64,000 bases of DNA from Streptomyces sp. Tue 6430 (GCA_021568835.1 JAKGSH010000004.1:62001-126000), one strand, 5' to 3'; shown: positions 28,470 through 37,679, counted from the stretch's first letter. Notes: generated by a model from the letters alone, not told the origin. Numbers and translations are program-made.

Positions 28470-29690
28470 TCAGGGCCGCACCGCGGGGTCGGGGGCGTGC
28501 GAGGGCGTGGTGGAGCGGGTGCCGACGGCCGGGGCGAGGGCGACGGCCACGGCGGTGAAGGCGAGGACGACGAGCATGGCGGTGCGCAGGCCGTAGTGGT
28601 CCCCGAGGAAACCGAGGCCGGGAGGGCCGACGAGGAACGCGACGTAACCGATCATGGCGACGAGGCTGACGCGGGCCGCCGCGTCCGCACCGGAGTCACC
28701 GGCCGCCGAGAGCGCGACGGGGAAGCCGAGCGAGGCTCCCATGCCCCAGAACAGCACGGCGGCACCCGCCAGGAGGGCGGAGTCGGCGAAGGCGACGACG
28801 GCGATCCCGAGGGTCGCCGAGACGGCGCTGGCCCGCACGACGGGCGCACGGCCGACGCGGTCGATGAGGAAGCCGCCGCCGAAGCGGCCGATCGTCATGG
28901 CGGCGGCGAACCCCGTGTAGACGGCGGACCCCAGGGCGGGGTCCACGCCGTGGCCGTCGACCATGAGGAGGGGCAGCCAGTCGTTCGCGGACCCCTCGGC
29001 CAGGGCCATCGCCAGGATGACGCCGCCGATCAGGAGCAGCCGCCGCTCCTTCCAGACCTTCGCCCGGGGCGACGCGGTACCGCTGTCGGTCCGCCGGCCG
29101 CGGTCCCGGTCCCGGGTCCTGCCCACCCCGCCGGGGACGGCGCGCAGGGCGTGGGCGAGCATGCCGGCCGTGACGGCGACGACGGCGGCCAGGTGCCACT
29201 GCACCGGAACGGCGGCCGCGGTGCACAGGATGCCGCACGCGGCTCCCACGACGGTGCCCAGGCTGAAGAAGCCGTGCAGCGTGGGCAGCACCGTCCGGCC
29301 CGCCAGCCGTTCGACCTCGGCGCCGTCGACGTTGACCGCGACCTCTCCCCCGCCCATGCCGGCGCCGAAGAGGAACAGACCGGCGGTGACGACGGGAGCG
29401 GAGGCGAGCATCGCCCCGCCGCCGACGACCGCCATGCTGAGGACGACCAGCAGCGTCCCCGCGCCCATGACGGGCCGGGTGCCGAACCTGGCCACCAGCG
29501 CTCCGGAGCCGAGGATGCCGATCATGGAGCCGACGGAGAGCCCGAACAGGATGACCCCCATCTGCGCGGTCGACGCGCCGAGGAGGTCCCTGATGTCGGG
29601 TGTCCGCGTCACCCAGGAGGAGATCGACAGACCGGGTACGAGAAACAGGAGAAACAGCGCCGTTCTGCGGCGGCGCGTGGCCAGGTCCAT
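28470..29690 (-). CDS. MFS transporter
   Basis: A 406-residue protein with about twelve TM helices split by a basic central loop (TRDRDRGRRTDSG near 205). Motif A-like GSGALVARFGTRPVMG and FGGGFLIDRVGRAPVV occur at equivalent positions in each half. The sequence resembles YbjJ-type MFS exporters. Substrate unknown. The ATG at 29690 has only a weak ribosome site. Confidence 0.88.
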   Translation of the reverse strand: MDLATRRRRTALFLLFLVPGLSISSWVTRTPDIRDLLGASTAQMGVILFGLSVGSMIGILGSGALVARFGTRPVMGAGTLLVVLSMAVVGGGAMLASAPVVTAGLFLFGAGMGGGEVAVNVDGAEVERLAGRTVLPTLHGFFSLGTVVGAACGILCTAAAVPVQWHLAAVVAVTAGMLAHALRAVPGGVGRTRDRDRGRRTDSGTASPRAKVWKERRLLLIGGVILAMALAEGSANDWLPLLMVDGHGVDPALGSAVYTGFAAAMTIGRFGGGFLIDRVGRAPVVRASAVSATLGIAVVAFADSALLAGAAVLFWGMGASLGFPVALSAAGDSGADAAARVSLVAMIGYVAFLVGPPGLGFLGDHYGLRTAMLVVLAFTAVAVALAPAVGTRSTTPSHAPDPAVRP

Positions 29691-29832
29691 GGATGAGGTG
29701 TTCTTTTCGCGCGGATGTGGCGGGGCGATGATCACCCTGCGCCGGGTCCGTTCGAACGTACACGCTGGTGGCGGGCCGAGGAAGACGATCAGCCGCCGGT
29801 GCCGTGACGTCACCGGCGGCGGGGCCGCCTCG

Positions 29833-30555
29833 TCATCGAGAGGGCAGCACGCAGAACTCGTGGCCGTCCGGGTCGGCCATGACCACCCGGTCGGTCCGGC
29901 CCCGGCCGGTGTCGACGCGCTTCGCCCCGAGGGAGACGAGCCGGTCCACCTCCGCCTGCCGGTCTCCGCCGGCGGGCGGCGCGATGTCGAAGTGGAGCCG
30001 GTCCTTCCCCGTCTTCGTCATCAGCGGCGGGCCGCCCCACGTGATCTTGGGGCCGCCGTGCGGGGAGCGGATCGCGGTCTCCTCGTCCTGGTCCCAGACC
30101 AGTGGCCAGCCCAGCGCCCGGCTCCAGAAGTACCCGACGTCCCGCGAACCGTCGCACGCGAGCGCTCCGACGAATCCGCAGTCCGCGAGGAAGGCGTTGC
30201 CCGGCCCGACGACGCAGAACTCGTTGCCCTCGGGGTCGGCGAGCACCACGTGCCCCTCCTCCGGGCGCTGGCCGATGTCGATGTGCCGGGCGCCGAGCCC
30301 GACCGCCTTCGCCACGACCTGCCGCTGGTCCTCGGGGGAGGTGCTCGTCAGGTCGAAGTGCATGGGGTTCGGGCTCGTCTTGCGCTCCCGGGTCGGCAGG
30401 AAACGCATCCGGAACCCCGTGTCGTCGCGGGGCAGCAGCTCGATGCCGTCAGGGGAGTCGTCCGCCCCCTCCCAGCCGAGGAAGTCGCCCCAGAAGCGGG
30501 CGAGACGGGCGGGGTCGTTCGCGTCGAGGGTGAGCGCGTGCAGGTGGGAAGTCAT
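29833..30555 (-). CDS. VOC family protein, two glyoxalase-like domains
   Basis: A 240-residue tandem VOC protein. Each half begins with a helix and a trp-rich strand (FWGDFLGWEGAD, FWSRALGWPLVW) and ends with DPEGNEFCVV or DPDGHEFCVL. This fold binds metals or small hydrophobic ligands and includes bleomycin-type resistance proteins and dioxygenases. ATG 30555 with GGAGACC upstream. Function not assignable. Confidence 0.88.
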   Translation of the reverse strand: MTSHLHALTLDANDPARLARFWGDFLGWEGADDSPDGIELLPRDDTGFRMRFLPTRERKTSPNPMHFDLTSTSPEDQRQVVAKAVGLGARHIDIGQRPEEGHVVLADPEGNEFCVVGPGNAFLADCGFVGALACDGSRDVGYFWSRALGWPLVWDQDEETAIRSPHGGPKITWGGPPLMTKTGKDRLHFDIAPPAGGDRQAEVDRLVSLGAKRVDTGRGRTDRVVMADPDGHEFCVLPSR

Positions 30556-30631
30556 GGTTCGAGGTCTCCGGTCTGTCGGCTCGGCGCACCGTCCCGGCGC
30601 CCGTCCGGGCAGGGCGGTCCGCCGTCCGTCG

Positions 30632-30673
30632 GGTCACGGGCTGTCGGTCACGGGCTGTCGGTCACAGGCTGCC
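30632..30673. repeat. 14-bp tandem repeat, three copies, at the TOPRIM gene end
   Basis: Unit GGTCACGGGCTGTC, third copy with two changes; it covers the stop codon of the minus-strand TOPRIM gene. Confidence 0.85.
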
Positions 30674-31279
30674 GAGGAGGTCGTCGAGCGGGGCCGGTAC
30701 CCGGTCGGGGGCGAGGGCCTCGACCAGGAGGCGGCCGTAGCGGATCTTGCGGCCCTTCTTCGTGCCGAGGAAGCGCCGCAACTGCCGCTGCCGGGACCGG
30801 CCGTGCTGAGCGGGCTGGTGCAGGAAGGTCTGCCAGGCGCGGAGGTCGCCCGCGGCCCGGACGACCTCCTCGGTCCTCGCCGGACCCAGCGCGCGGACGA
30901 GTTCGTCCTCCAGGTCCGTCACGCACACGAAGAAGCCCTCGCGCGGCGCCCCCGCCCGCTCCAGGCCGCGGTCGTAGAAGGGCTGTTCGCGTTCGTCGCA
31001 GAGTCCGGCCAGGCGCAGGCCGAGGCCGGGCGGGCCGAGGACGTCGGCGTGGCGGGCGATGCTCATCGCCCCGCCCATGGACACGACGCACACCCCTTCG
31101 GCGGCCAGGTCCCGGCCGCGCCGTGCGGCCAGCGCCTCGACGGCGGCGAGGTCGCTCGGTCCTTCGAGCAGCACCGCGGTGCGCACCCCCAGCCGCGCCG
31201 CCAGCTCCCTCGCCGGCCCGCCGGGACCACCGGCCGCCCAGGCACTCACCTCGTCCCGGAACGCCCCCATGTCGGCCAT
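30662..31279 (-). CDS. OLD-type TOPRIM domain protein
   Basis: A 205-residue protein. LLEGPSDLAAVEALAARRGR carries the TOPRIM catalytic Glu; VVSMGGAMSI and LAGLCDEREQ, FVCVTDLEDELVRAL supply the acidic residues of the OLD/DUF4435-like TOPRIM fold. No ATPase domain is fused, unlike full OLD nucleases. Nuclease or nucleotidyl-transferase activity is inferred. The start is uncertain: ATG 31279 or 31270; neither has a good ribosome site. Confidence 0.75.
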   Translation of the reverse strand: MADMGAFRDEVSAWAAGGPGGPARELAARLGVRTAVLLEGPSDLAAVEALAARRGRDLAAEGVCVVSMGGAMSIARHADVLGPPGLGLRLAGLCDEREQPFYDRGLERAGAPREGFFVCVTDLEDELVRALGPARTEEVVRAAGDLRAWQTFLHQPAQHGRSRQRQLRRFLGTKKGRKIRYGRLLVEALAPDRVPAPLDDLLGSL

Positions 31280-31527
31280 GGAGCGAGTCTGCACCACCAC
31301 CGGTGTCCGGGCACGGCATTAATGCCACGGCCCCGCGTTCGCGACGGGGAGGGGACCGTCGGCCCGTGCACCCGTGCCGGGGCGGGAGGAACGCGAGGGA
31401 GGAAAGGGCGTCCTGGCCCGAGGACCCCGCATGGCCCGACCCGCCCCGGGTACCGGAAAGGTGAAGCCACGCGACGCCTGGCGCACCCGGCACCGGGCGG
31501 TCCGGCCGGGCCACGATGGGGTGAGCC

Positions 31528-31944
31528 ATGCGCGACGACAGCATCCCCGAGGAACTGCTCGTGGCGGCCGCCCAGGAGGCGCTGCGCGATCTCAACCGCA
31601 CGCCCGACGACCGGACGGTGCTGGACACCCTGGTCGCCTGCGACATCCTGGTTCCGGAGCCGGACGAGTTCGCCGCCCGTCACGCCCCGCAGGACGGCAG
31701 GCTCACCCTCCCGGTGATCGACGACCCGCCGCAGCCGCACACGGTTCCCGTCTTCACCTCCGTGGAGCGCATGCTCCACACGCTCCCCGAGGTGCACATC
31801 GGACATCAGGTGCAGCTCGGCCTGCTGGCGGCCAACTGGCCCACCGACGAGGAGTTGGCGCTCGCCATCGACCTCGGCCATCCCGACGGCCTGATCTTCG
31901 CCGGCCAGGACGTCCACGTCCTGCTCGTGCCGCCCTGGAGGTGA
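31528..31944 (+). CDS. SseB-like N-terminal domain protein
   Basis: A 138-residue acidic soluble protein matching the SseB N-terminal domain: FAARHAPQDGRLTLPVI, VPVFTSVERMLHTLPE and LAIDLGHPDGLIFAG, common in Streptomyces and often fused or adjacent to secretion-related genes. Function unknown. ATG 31528. Confidence 0.75.
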   Translation: MRDDSIPEELLVAAAQEALRDLNRTPDDRTVLDTLVACDILVPEPDEFAARHAPQDGRLTLPVIDDPPQPHTVPVFTSVERMLHTLPEVHIGHQVQLGLLAANWPTDEELALAIDLGHPDGLIFAGQDVHVLLVPPWR

Positions 31945-32086
31945 CCGGCCGCCCCCGCCTGCGGGTGGGTGATCCCGCCCGGTCCTCATGGCCGCCCCGG
32001 GCCGACGGCCGAGGCGGACGGTCGCCGCCGCTCGTACGCCCTCTCGGACGGCGCCCCTCGTACGCCCGTACGCCGCCCCTCGGCGG

Positions 32087-33106
32087 TCAGCGGCGCCGCA
32101 GGGAGGGGTCGAGCAGGGACGGCGGGGTGTCGTGCTTCTCGTGTGCGGCAAGGTCGGTGCCGGGGGCCACGACGGCGTCGATCGCGTCGAGCACGTCGGC
32201 GGAGAGCACGGTGTCGGCGGCGGCGAGCTGCGCGTGCAGGTGCTCCAGCGTGCGGGGACCGATGAGCGCGCCGGTCACGGCGGGGTGCGCGGTCACGAAG
32301 CCGAGGGCCAGCTGGATCATGGTCAGGCCGGCCCCGTCGGCGACCTCGGCCAGCCGCTCGACGGCGTCGAGCCTGGCCCGGTTGGCGGGGAGGGTGGTGT
32401 CGAAGCGCTGCGGCATGAACGCCGAGCGGCTGGTGGTGATCTCCCGGCCCGCGCGGACGGCGCCCGACAGCCAGCCCGAGGCCAGCGGGCTCCACACGAG
32501 GACGCCGAGCCCGTACTCCTCGGTCACGGGAAGCACGTGGGTCTCGATCCCCCGCTGGAGGACGGAGTAGCTGGGCTGTTCGGTGACGTAACGGCCGAGG
32601 TGGTGTTCGCGGGCGGCCCACTGCGCCTGCACGATGCGGTGGGCGGGGAAGGTGGAGGAGCCGAAGTGGCGGATCTTGCCCGCGCGCCGGAGGTCGGTCA
32701 GGGCCGACAGGGTCTCCTCGTCGCTGGTGCTGGGGTCCCAGCGGTGGATCTGGTAGAGGTCGACGTGGTCGACGCCGAGGCGGCGCAGGCTGTCGTCGAG
32801 CGCGCTGACCAGCCAACGGCGGGAACCGCCCCGGTGGTTGCGCTCCTCCCCCATCGGCATGCCGGCCTTGGTGGCCAGGACGACGTCGTCGCGGCGGCCG
32901 GCGAGGGCCTTGCCGATCATCTCCTCCGACTCGCCGCCGCTGTACACGTCGGCGGTGTCGATGACGTTGACGCCGGCCTCGAGCGCGGCGTCGACGATGG
33001 CCGTGACCTCGTCCTGGGTGGTGCGTCCGAGCGCGCCGAAGTTCATCGCGCCGAGCGCGAGGGTGCTGACCTGTACGCCGGTTCGGCCCAGGGTGCGGTA
33101 CTGCAT
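32087..33106 (-). CDS. Aldo/keto reductase
   Basis: A 339-residue AKR of the YajO/IolS-like class. Catalytic tetrad residues are visible: Asp in VIDTADVYSGG, Tyr in DVYS, Lys in LATKAGMP and His in YQIHRWDP. The NADPH-binding tail ALIGPRTLEHL is present. ATG 33106 with GGAGGAGA upstream. It is divergent from a TetR regulator with two dyad operators between them, so likely induced by the compound it reduces. Confidence 0.93.
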   Translation of the reverse strand: MQYRTLGRTGVQVSTLALGAMNFGALGRTTQDEVTAIVDAALEAGVNVIDTADVYSGGESEEMIGKALAGRRDDVVLATKAGMPMGEERNHRGGSRRWLVSALDDSLRRLGVDHVDLYQIHRWDPSTSDEETLSALTDLRRAGKIRHFGSSTFPAHRIVQAQWAAREHHLGRYVTEQPSYSVLQRGIETHVLPVTEEYGLGVLVWSPLASGWLSGAVRAGREITTSRSAFMPQRFDTTLPANRARLDAVERLAEVADGAGLTMIQLALGFVTAHPAVTGALIGPRTLEHLHAQLAAADTVLSADVLDAIDAVVAPGTDLAAHEKHDTPPSLLDPSLRRR

Positions 33107-33201
33107 GACCGTGTCTCCTCCGTTGCGGGTGAAGCGTGGCGGGGTGCGTGCGCGGGTGCGTGGCTTGGCGGCCGGTCCGCGCTCTGGCATCATGAACAAA
33201 G

Positions 33202-33243
33202 CGGAACCTTGTTCCGGAAGAGACGATACGGAACGACGTTCCG
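33202..33243. promoter_or_regulatory. Two TetR-type operators between AKR and TetR genes
   Basis: Two perfect 15-bp dyads of the form CGGAAC-N3-GTTCCG, at 33202-33216 (N3 = CTT) and 33229-33243 (N3 = GAC), with centres 27 bp apart. An outer CAAAGCGGAAC / GTTCCGCTTTG pair frames both. Confidence 0.85.
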
Positions 33244-33275
33244 CTTTGCAAGGTGAGCAGGGAAGGGAACCGCAC

Positions 33276-33896
33276 GTGGGCGACGGCGACGAGCAGGGGA
33301 AAGACGGGCACGGGAAGGACCGGGGCGGGAAACAGACGGCGGAGCCCGGGCGGAAGGACGCCCGGCGCAACAAGGAGAGCCTTCTCGAGGCGGCCGCCGC
33401 CGCCTTCGTCGTCTCGGGCGTGGACGCGCCGGTCCGCGACATCGCGGCCCGGGCCGGCGTCGGGGTGGGCACGATCTACCGCCACTTCCCGACGCGGGCG
33501 GACCTCATCATCGCCGTCTACCGGCACCAGATCGAAGCCTGCGCCGAGGCGGGGCCGGCCCTGCTGGCGACCGGCCCGACCCCGCACGCCGCCCTGGGGC
33601 GTTGGATCGTCCTGTTCGTCGACTTCCTGGTCACCAAGCACGGCCTCGCCGCCGTGCTCCGGTCCGACGACGCGGGCTTCGAGGCGCTGCACGCCCACTT
33701 CCTCGACCGCCTCGTGCCCGTGTGCGCCCGACTGCTCGAAGCCGCGGCCGCCGCCGGGGAGATCCGCTCCGACCTGGACGCCTACGCGCTGCTGCGGGGT
33801 GTCGGCAACCTCTGCATCGGGGCGGAGAACGACCCGCGCTACGACGCCCGCCGACTGGTCGAGGTCCTGGTCGCGGGACTGCGCCGACCGGCCTGA
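33276..33896 (+). CDS. TetR/AcrR family transcriptional regulator
   Basis: A 206-residue regulator with a charged N-terminal tail of about 35 residues, the HTH at about 40-85 (DIAARAGVGVGTIYRHFPTR) and an alpha-helical ligand domain. GTG 33276 follows GGAAGGGAA; an upstream ATG at 33192 lies inside the operators and is unlikely. Probable repressor of itself and the divergent aldo/keto reductase. Its 3' end overlaps the convergent SPFH gene reading by 58 nt. Confidence 0.9.
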   Translation: MGDGDEQGKDGHGKDRGGKQTAEPGRKDARRNKESLLEAAAAAFVVSGVDAPVRDIAARAGVGVGTIYRHFPTRADLIIAVYRHQIEACAEAGPALLATGPTPHAALGRWIVLFVDFLVTKHGLAAVLRSDDAGFEALHAHFLDRLVPVCARLLEAAAAAGEIRSDLDAYALLRGVGNLCIGAENDPRYDARRLVEVLVAGLRRPA

Positions 33897-35044
33897 CCCC
33901 GGCCGCCGCACCGGCCCCGGCCACGGGCCGGCCGGGGCGGGCACCGACCGGGCGGCTCCGGCACGAAGGCAGGGGCGGGCACGCCGGCGGAGCGCCGCTC
34001 ACCCGTTTGCGGGGCCCCGGTCGTCGGGGAGGGCACGGGGGTCGCGCCGTCGGCCCTGGCCGCGTCGGCGAGGGCCTCGGCAGCCGCCTCCGCGGCCTGC
34101 GCGGCGTCGCTGGCCGCCTGGGCCGCCCCGCCGTCCGAGCGCTTCTCGCGCGTGGCCGGCGACTGGGGCAGGACCTCGCTGAACGCCCGTGACACGTCGC
34201 TGAGCGCGGAGGTGATCTCGCTGGGGATCACCCAGAAGTTGTTGCCCGGCCCCTGCGCGAGGTGAGGCAGCGTCTGGAGGTACTGGTAGGCGAGGAGCTT
34301 GGGGTCGGGATCGTTGCGGTGCACGGCCTGGAACACCTCGTCGATGGCCCGGGACTGCCCTTCGGCCTGGAGGATCGCGGCCGTACGGTTGCCCTCCGCG
34401 CGCAGGACGGCGGCCTGCTTGTCACCCTCGGCGGTGAGGATCTGCGACTGGCGCTGTCCCTCGGCGCCGAGGACCGCGGCCCGCTTGTCCCGCTCGGCCC
34501 GCATCTGCTTCTGCATGGCGTCCTTGATGGACTGGGGAGGGTCGATGGCCTTGATCTCCACCCGGTTGACCCGGAGGCCCCATTTGCCGGTGGCCTCGTC
34601 CAGCACCCCGCGGAGCTGGCTGTTGATGGTGTCGCGGGAGGTGAGGGTCTTCTCCAGGTCCATGGACCCCACCACGTTGCGCAGGGTGGTGACGGTGAGC
34701 TGCTCCACCGCCTGGAGGAAATTGGCGATCTCGTAGAAGGCCGCGCGCGGATCGGTGACCTGGAAGTACAGCACGGTGTCGATCTCGACGACCAGGTTGT
34801 CCTCGGTGATCACCGGCTGCGGTTTGAAGGAGACGACCTGTTCCCGCAGGTCGATCACCGGATACACGCGGTCGATGAAGGGGATCACGAGGCTGAGGCC
34901 GGGTTTCAGCGTCCGGTGGTAGCGGCCGAGCCGTTCGACGTTGCGGGCGCGTGCCTGGGGCACGATGCGCACCGCCCGCACCACGGTGAGGACCGCCAGC
35001 AGGGCGACGATCAGGCCGGCGATGAGGAACGCCGAAGCTTCCAT
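33839..35044 (-). CDS. SPFH/band-7 domain protein (stomatin-like)
   Basis: A 401-residue protein: an N-terminal TM helix (about 6-28), a band-7 domain (about 35-200, ERLGRYHRTLKPGLSLVIPF, TVTTLRNVVGSMDLEKTLTS), a coiled coil with repeated AEGxxQAAxLRAEG (about 205-255), then a low-complexity Ala/Pro tail. It forms large membrane-associated oligomers. The NfeD partner is encoded 3 nt upstream. The last 60 residues run over the convergent TetR gene and turn Arg/Pro-rich, so an undetected frameshift near 33980 may have lengthened the tail. Confidence 0.9.
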   Translation of the reverse strand: MEASAFLIAGLIVALLAVLTVVRAVRIVPQARARNVERLGRYHRTLKPGLSLVIPFIDRVYPVIDLREQVVSFKPQPVITEDNLVVEIDTVLYFQVTDPRAAFYEIANFLQAVEQLTVTTLRNVVGSMDLEKTLTSRDTINSQLRGVLDEATGKWGLRVNRVEIKAIDPPQSIKDAMQKQMRAERDKRAAVLGAEGQRQSQILTAEGDKQAAVLRAEGNRTAAILQAEGQSRAIDEVFQAVHRNDPDPKLLAYQYLQTLPHLAQGPGNNFWVIPSEITSALSDVSRAFSEVLPQSPATREKRSDGGAAQAASDAAQAAEAAAEALADAARADGATPVPSPTTGAPQTGERRSAGVPAPAFVPEPPGRCPPRPARGRGRCGGRGQAGRRSPATRTSTSRRAS

Positions 35045-35047
35045 GGT

Positions 35048-35479
35048 TCACTCCCGGGGGTAGACGAGTGCGGTGGAGCCGCTGATCTCCATGACGTCCA
35101 CGGCCGTTCCAGGGGGAATCACCAACGTCTCGTCATAGGCGCGCGCCGTCCACTCCTCACCCTCGATCCGGACTCTGCCACCGGTTCCGGTCACCTCGGA
35201 GGTGACGTAGGCGGACTTCCCGATCAGTGCGTCGACGCCGAACCGCTCCGTCTGGGGCGGCAGCACGTGCCGCAGCGCGACCGGGCGCAGGAAGACCAGG
35301 CTGAGCGTGGCGACGACGGTGAACACGAGGAGCTGGAGGGGCGCGGGCAGCCCCAGGGCAGCGGTTCCGGCCGTGATCAGCGCGGCCCCGCCGAGCATGC
35401 CCAGCGCGGCGGTGAGCGTGAAGATCTCCGCCAGGGCGAGGAATCCCGCGATGACCACCCAGATCAGCCACGGCTCCAC
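35048..35479 (-). CDS. NfeD family membrane protein
   Basis: A 143-residue protein with three to four TM helices (about 3-75) and a C-terminal OB-fold (GVDALIGKSAYVTSEVTGTG, RVRIEGEEWTARAYDETLVI). NfeD proteins pair with SPFH proteins; the SPFH gene begins 3 nt downstream. The GTG at 35479 has AAGGGGG upstream and avoids an implausible charged leader. Confidence 0.88.
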   Translation of the reverse strand: MEPWLIWVVIAGFLALAEIFTLTAALGMLGGAALITAGTAALGLPAPLQLLVFTVVATLSLVFLRPVALRHVLPPQTERFGVDALIGKSAYVTSEVTGTGGRVRIEGEEWTARAYDETLVIPPGTAVDVMEISGSTALVYPRE

Positions 35480-35619
35480 AGGGCCCCCTTCCGAGGACGC
35501 GGCGCGTGAAGGAGGCACGCCGTCCGTGGTCACCGGTACGGCCCGCCGGTCACCCGGAACGGCACGCGCGAGGAGCGCTCACACGCCTCGCAGCTGCCCG
35601 GGCGGCTGCTTCACGCTCT

Positions 35620-36120
35620 CCTATGGAGAGAGCTCTACCCATCCCGGCTCCGGAGAACCGGACCCGCCGCAGGCGATCGGCGGGCCCGGCCGGCCCGCAC
35701 GTGCGAGCACCGGCCCGGCCCTGCTGCCGCAGGTCGCCCCTCGCGGGCAGGAGCCCACCCCACGCGCACCGGCTCCGTGGTCTCCTCCGGAGACGGGTTT
35801 TCCGGTGGTCCCGGTGAGGCCGAAGCGCTCCAGCGGGCCGGCGGCGGCACGGCGGCCCCCGCCGCGGAGGGGGCAGGTCCGCCATGAGCAGCATGTTCTC
35901 CTCGCCGGCGACCAGGCCGTCGACGGCGGAGAACCGACCCGTGACGCCGGTCTCGGCACGCACCGCCCGCGGGGCGGAGGCCAGGTCGCGGCCGCCGGCC
36001 CGCGGGGCGCCGACGTCGGCGGTGACGAGGGCGGAGGGACCTTGACGGCGGTCGTCCTGCCGGCGCCGTCGGGGCCGGCCGGACGAAGACCGTGCCTCAC
36101 GGGACGGCCGGGCCGGTGCC
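35620..36120 (-). pseudogene. Remnant of a DrrA-type ABC transporter ATP-binding gene
   Basis: No open frame, but fragments in all three minus frames align in order with a daunorubicin-resistance-type ATPase: a Walker A-like GPDGAGRTTAVK (usual GAGKTT altered to GAGRTT), RAVRAETGVTGRFSAVDGLV, AGEENMLLMADL and RRAAAGPLERFGLT. The expected SGGMRRRLDLA, Walker B and C-terminus are missing. The several frame changes, the mutated lysine and the lost 3' end point to real decay, unlike the single-base breaks elsewhere. Boundaries are approximate. Confidence 0.6.
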
Positions 36121-36291
36121 GTCGAGGACCGCCTTCTCCCGTCTTCCCCCGTGGGCCTCGCGCGGCCCCTCGGCCGCGCCGGCGACGGGCGCGGGCGGCG
36201 CCGTCGTCACGCCCCGCGGTTCGGTGCGGGACGGATGCGGTGAGCTCTCGGCACGGCTTCAGCACACCGGTACCGGGGCGGGGCCGGTGGG

Positions 36292-36767
36292 TCAGAGCGA
36301 GGGGCCGGCGTCGCCCGGCTTGAGGCGGCCGCGCCAGGCTCCGGACTCGGCCCGCGCTCCTCGACGTACTGCTTGAAGCGCTTCATGTCGCCCTTGACGC
36401 GCCGGTCGATCGTGCCGAGCGCGTCGGCGGCCTTCTCCACCATCCCGCTCGGCTCGACATCCATCACCAGCTCCACCCGGGTGTGCGTGTCGTCCAGGCG
36501 CTCGAACCGGACCGTGCCCCTCTGCCGGGTGTCGCCGCTGGTGGTGCGCCAGGTGATGCGTTCGTCCGCGAGCTGGTCGACGATCTCGGTGTCGAACTCG
36601 CGCCGGGTTCCGCCGATCTCGGTCGTCCAGTGGTTGTGGCGGTCGTCGAGCTGCCTGACCTCTTCCACTCCCTCCATGAACCGGGGGAACTCCTCGAACT
36701 GCGTCCACTGGTTGTAGGCGGTACGGACGGGGACGTCCACCTCGACCGTTTCCTTGACCGTGCTCAT
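36292..36767 (-). CDS. SRPBCC family protein (polyketide cyclase-like; reading broken once)
   Basis: About 158 residues. The START/Bet v1-like fold shows VEVDVPVRTAYNQWTQFEEF, FPRFMEGVEEVRQLDD, GTVRFERLDDTHTRVELVMD and DMKRFKQYVEERG. A missing base near 36352 diverts the tail; restored it ends AESGAWRGRLKPGDAG, the usual ending in streptomycete homologues. ATG 36767 has GAAGGGAA upstream. Ligand unknown; these are common stress-associated hydrophobic-ligand proteins. Confidence 0.85.
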
Positions 36768-36920
36768 CTGCGCGTTCCCTTCTCATGACGATGCCGGGCT
36801 CGGGGCGACGGGTACCCGGGGTCCCGCCGGATACGACTGCGCCGCCGTGTTTTCCGGGTCGCGTCCTGACGTCGGGGAGGAGGACGGATCGTCCTCGCGC
36901 GGGGGCGCCCTCCCGATGCG

Positions 36921-36927
36921 TAATACT
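36921..36927 (+). promoter_or_regulatory. -10 element TAATACT of a probable leaderless gene
   Basis: TAATACT ends 6 nt before the ATG at 36934, placing the transcription start at the start codon. There is no ribosome site. Confidence 0.45.
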
Positions 36928-36933
36928 CTTCGC

Positions 36934-37549
36934 ATGACGTCAGGTGTCACGCCGGGGAGCGGGCCGGTCACCGTACGGCGAGCCGTCGCGAAGGACGCCA
37001 AGCGGCTCACGCGGCTCGTGCGTGGCTCGCGGCCTACGAGGGGCGGTACGCGGCCATGGTCGCGGACCACCGGGTCGGGCGCGGGTACATCGAGGCCCAC
37101 CGTGTTTTCGTGGCCGTCGCCGATCACGGGGACGGGGCCCGCGTCCTCGGTTTCTACTCGCTGCTGCTCGCCCGCGGGAGCTCGACCTGCTGTTCGTCGC
37201 CGACGAAGCGCAGGGCCGCGGCATCGGACGGCTGCTCGTCGCCCACATGCTGGCCGAGGCGCGCGCCGCCGGGCTCGACCGCGTCCGGGTGGTGTCGCAT
37301 CCGCCGGCCGAGGGCTTCTACCGGGGCGTGGGCGCGGTGCGCACCGGAACCGCGCCCGCGAACCCGCCCGCCGTGGGCTGGGAGCGCCCCGAGTTCGACT
37401 TCCTGGTCCCGCCGGCCCCGCCGGGTCCGCCGAACCGCGCTCAGGACGGCTCCGGCGCCGGGCGCTGCGCGGACGGCGGACAGGACCAGGCGCGTGCCGT
37501 GTCGAGCAGTTCGCGTTCGTCCTCGGTTCCGTCGTCCTGCGCGCCGTAG
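36934..37549 (+). CDS. GNAT family N-acetyltransferase (reading broken twice)
   Basis: About 205 residues if both missing bases (near 37030 and 37182) are restored. VTVRRAVAKDAKRLTRLV starts the fold, VFVAVADHGDGARVLGFYSLL gives strands 3-4, LDLLFVADEAQGRGIGRLLV is motif A with the acetyl-CoA pyrophosphate loop, and HPPAEGFYRGVGAV is motif B. Substrate unknown. Its 3' end overlaps the convergent small gene at 37441 by about 109 nt, so the true end may be earlier. Confidence 0.75.
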
Positions 37550-37679
37550 GCGATGAGGGCGTGGCGCTCCCGTCGACGGCCTCGAAGCGGTGGTCGACGA
37601 CGTGGTACGCGGAGCCGGCGGCGGGTTCACCGCTCAGCTCGTCCGCGGTGCGGGGCGAGGGGCCCGGCCCACCGTTCAC
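37441..37679 (-). CDS. Small protein coupled to a carboxylate-amine ligase (reading broken once)
   Basis: About 79 residues after restoring one base near 37574: acidic, no TM, containing [14 protein letters not shown] and [20 protein letters not shown]. Its GTG start overlaps the ligase stop (GTGA at 37676-37679), so it is almost certainly translated with that gene. No family recognised. Confidence 0.5.

Noticed and set aside
36812..36817. GGGTAC on the minus strand upstream of the SRPBCC gene as a sigma-B -10
   Set aside because: The best -35 match is spaced 13 nt instead of 14-16, so support is marginal.
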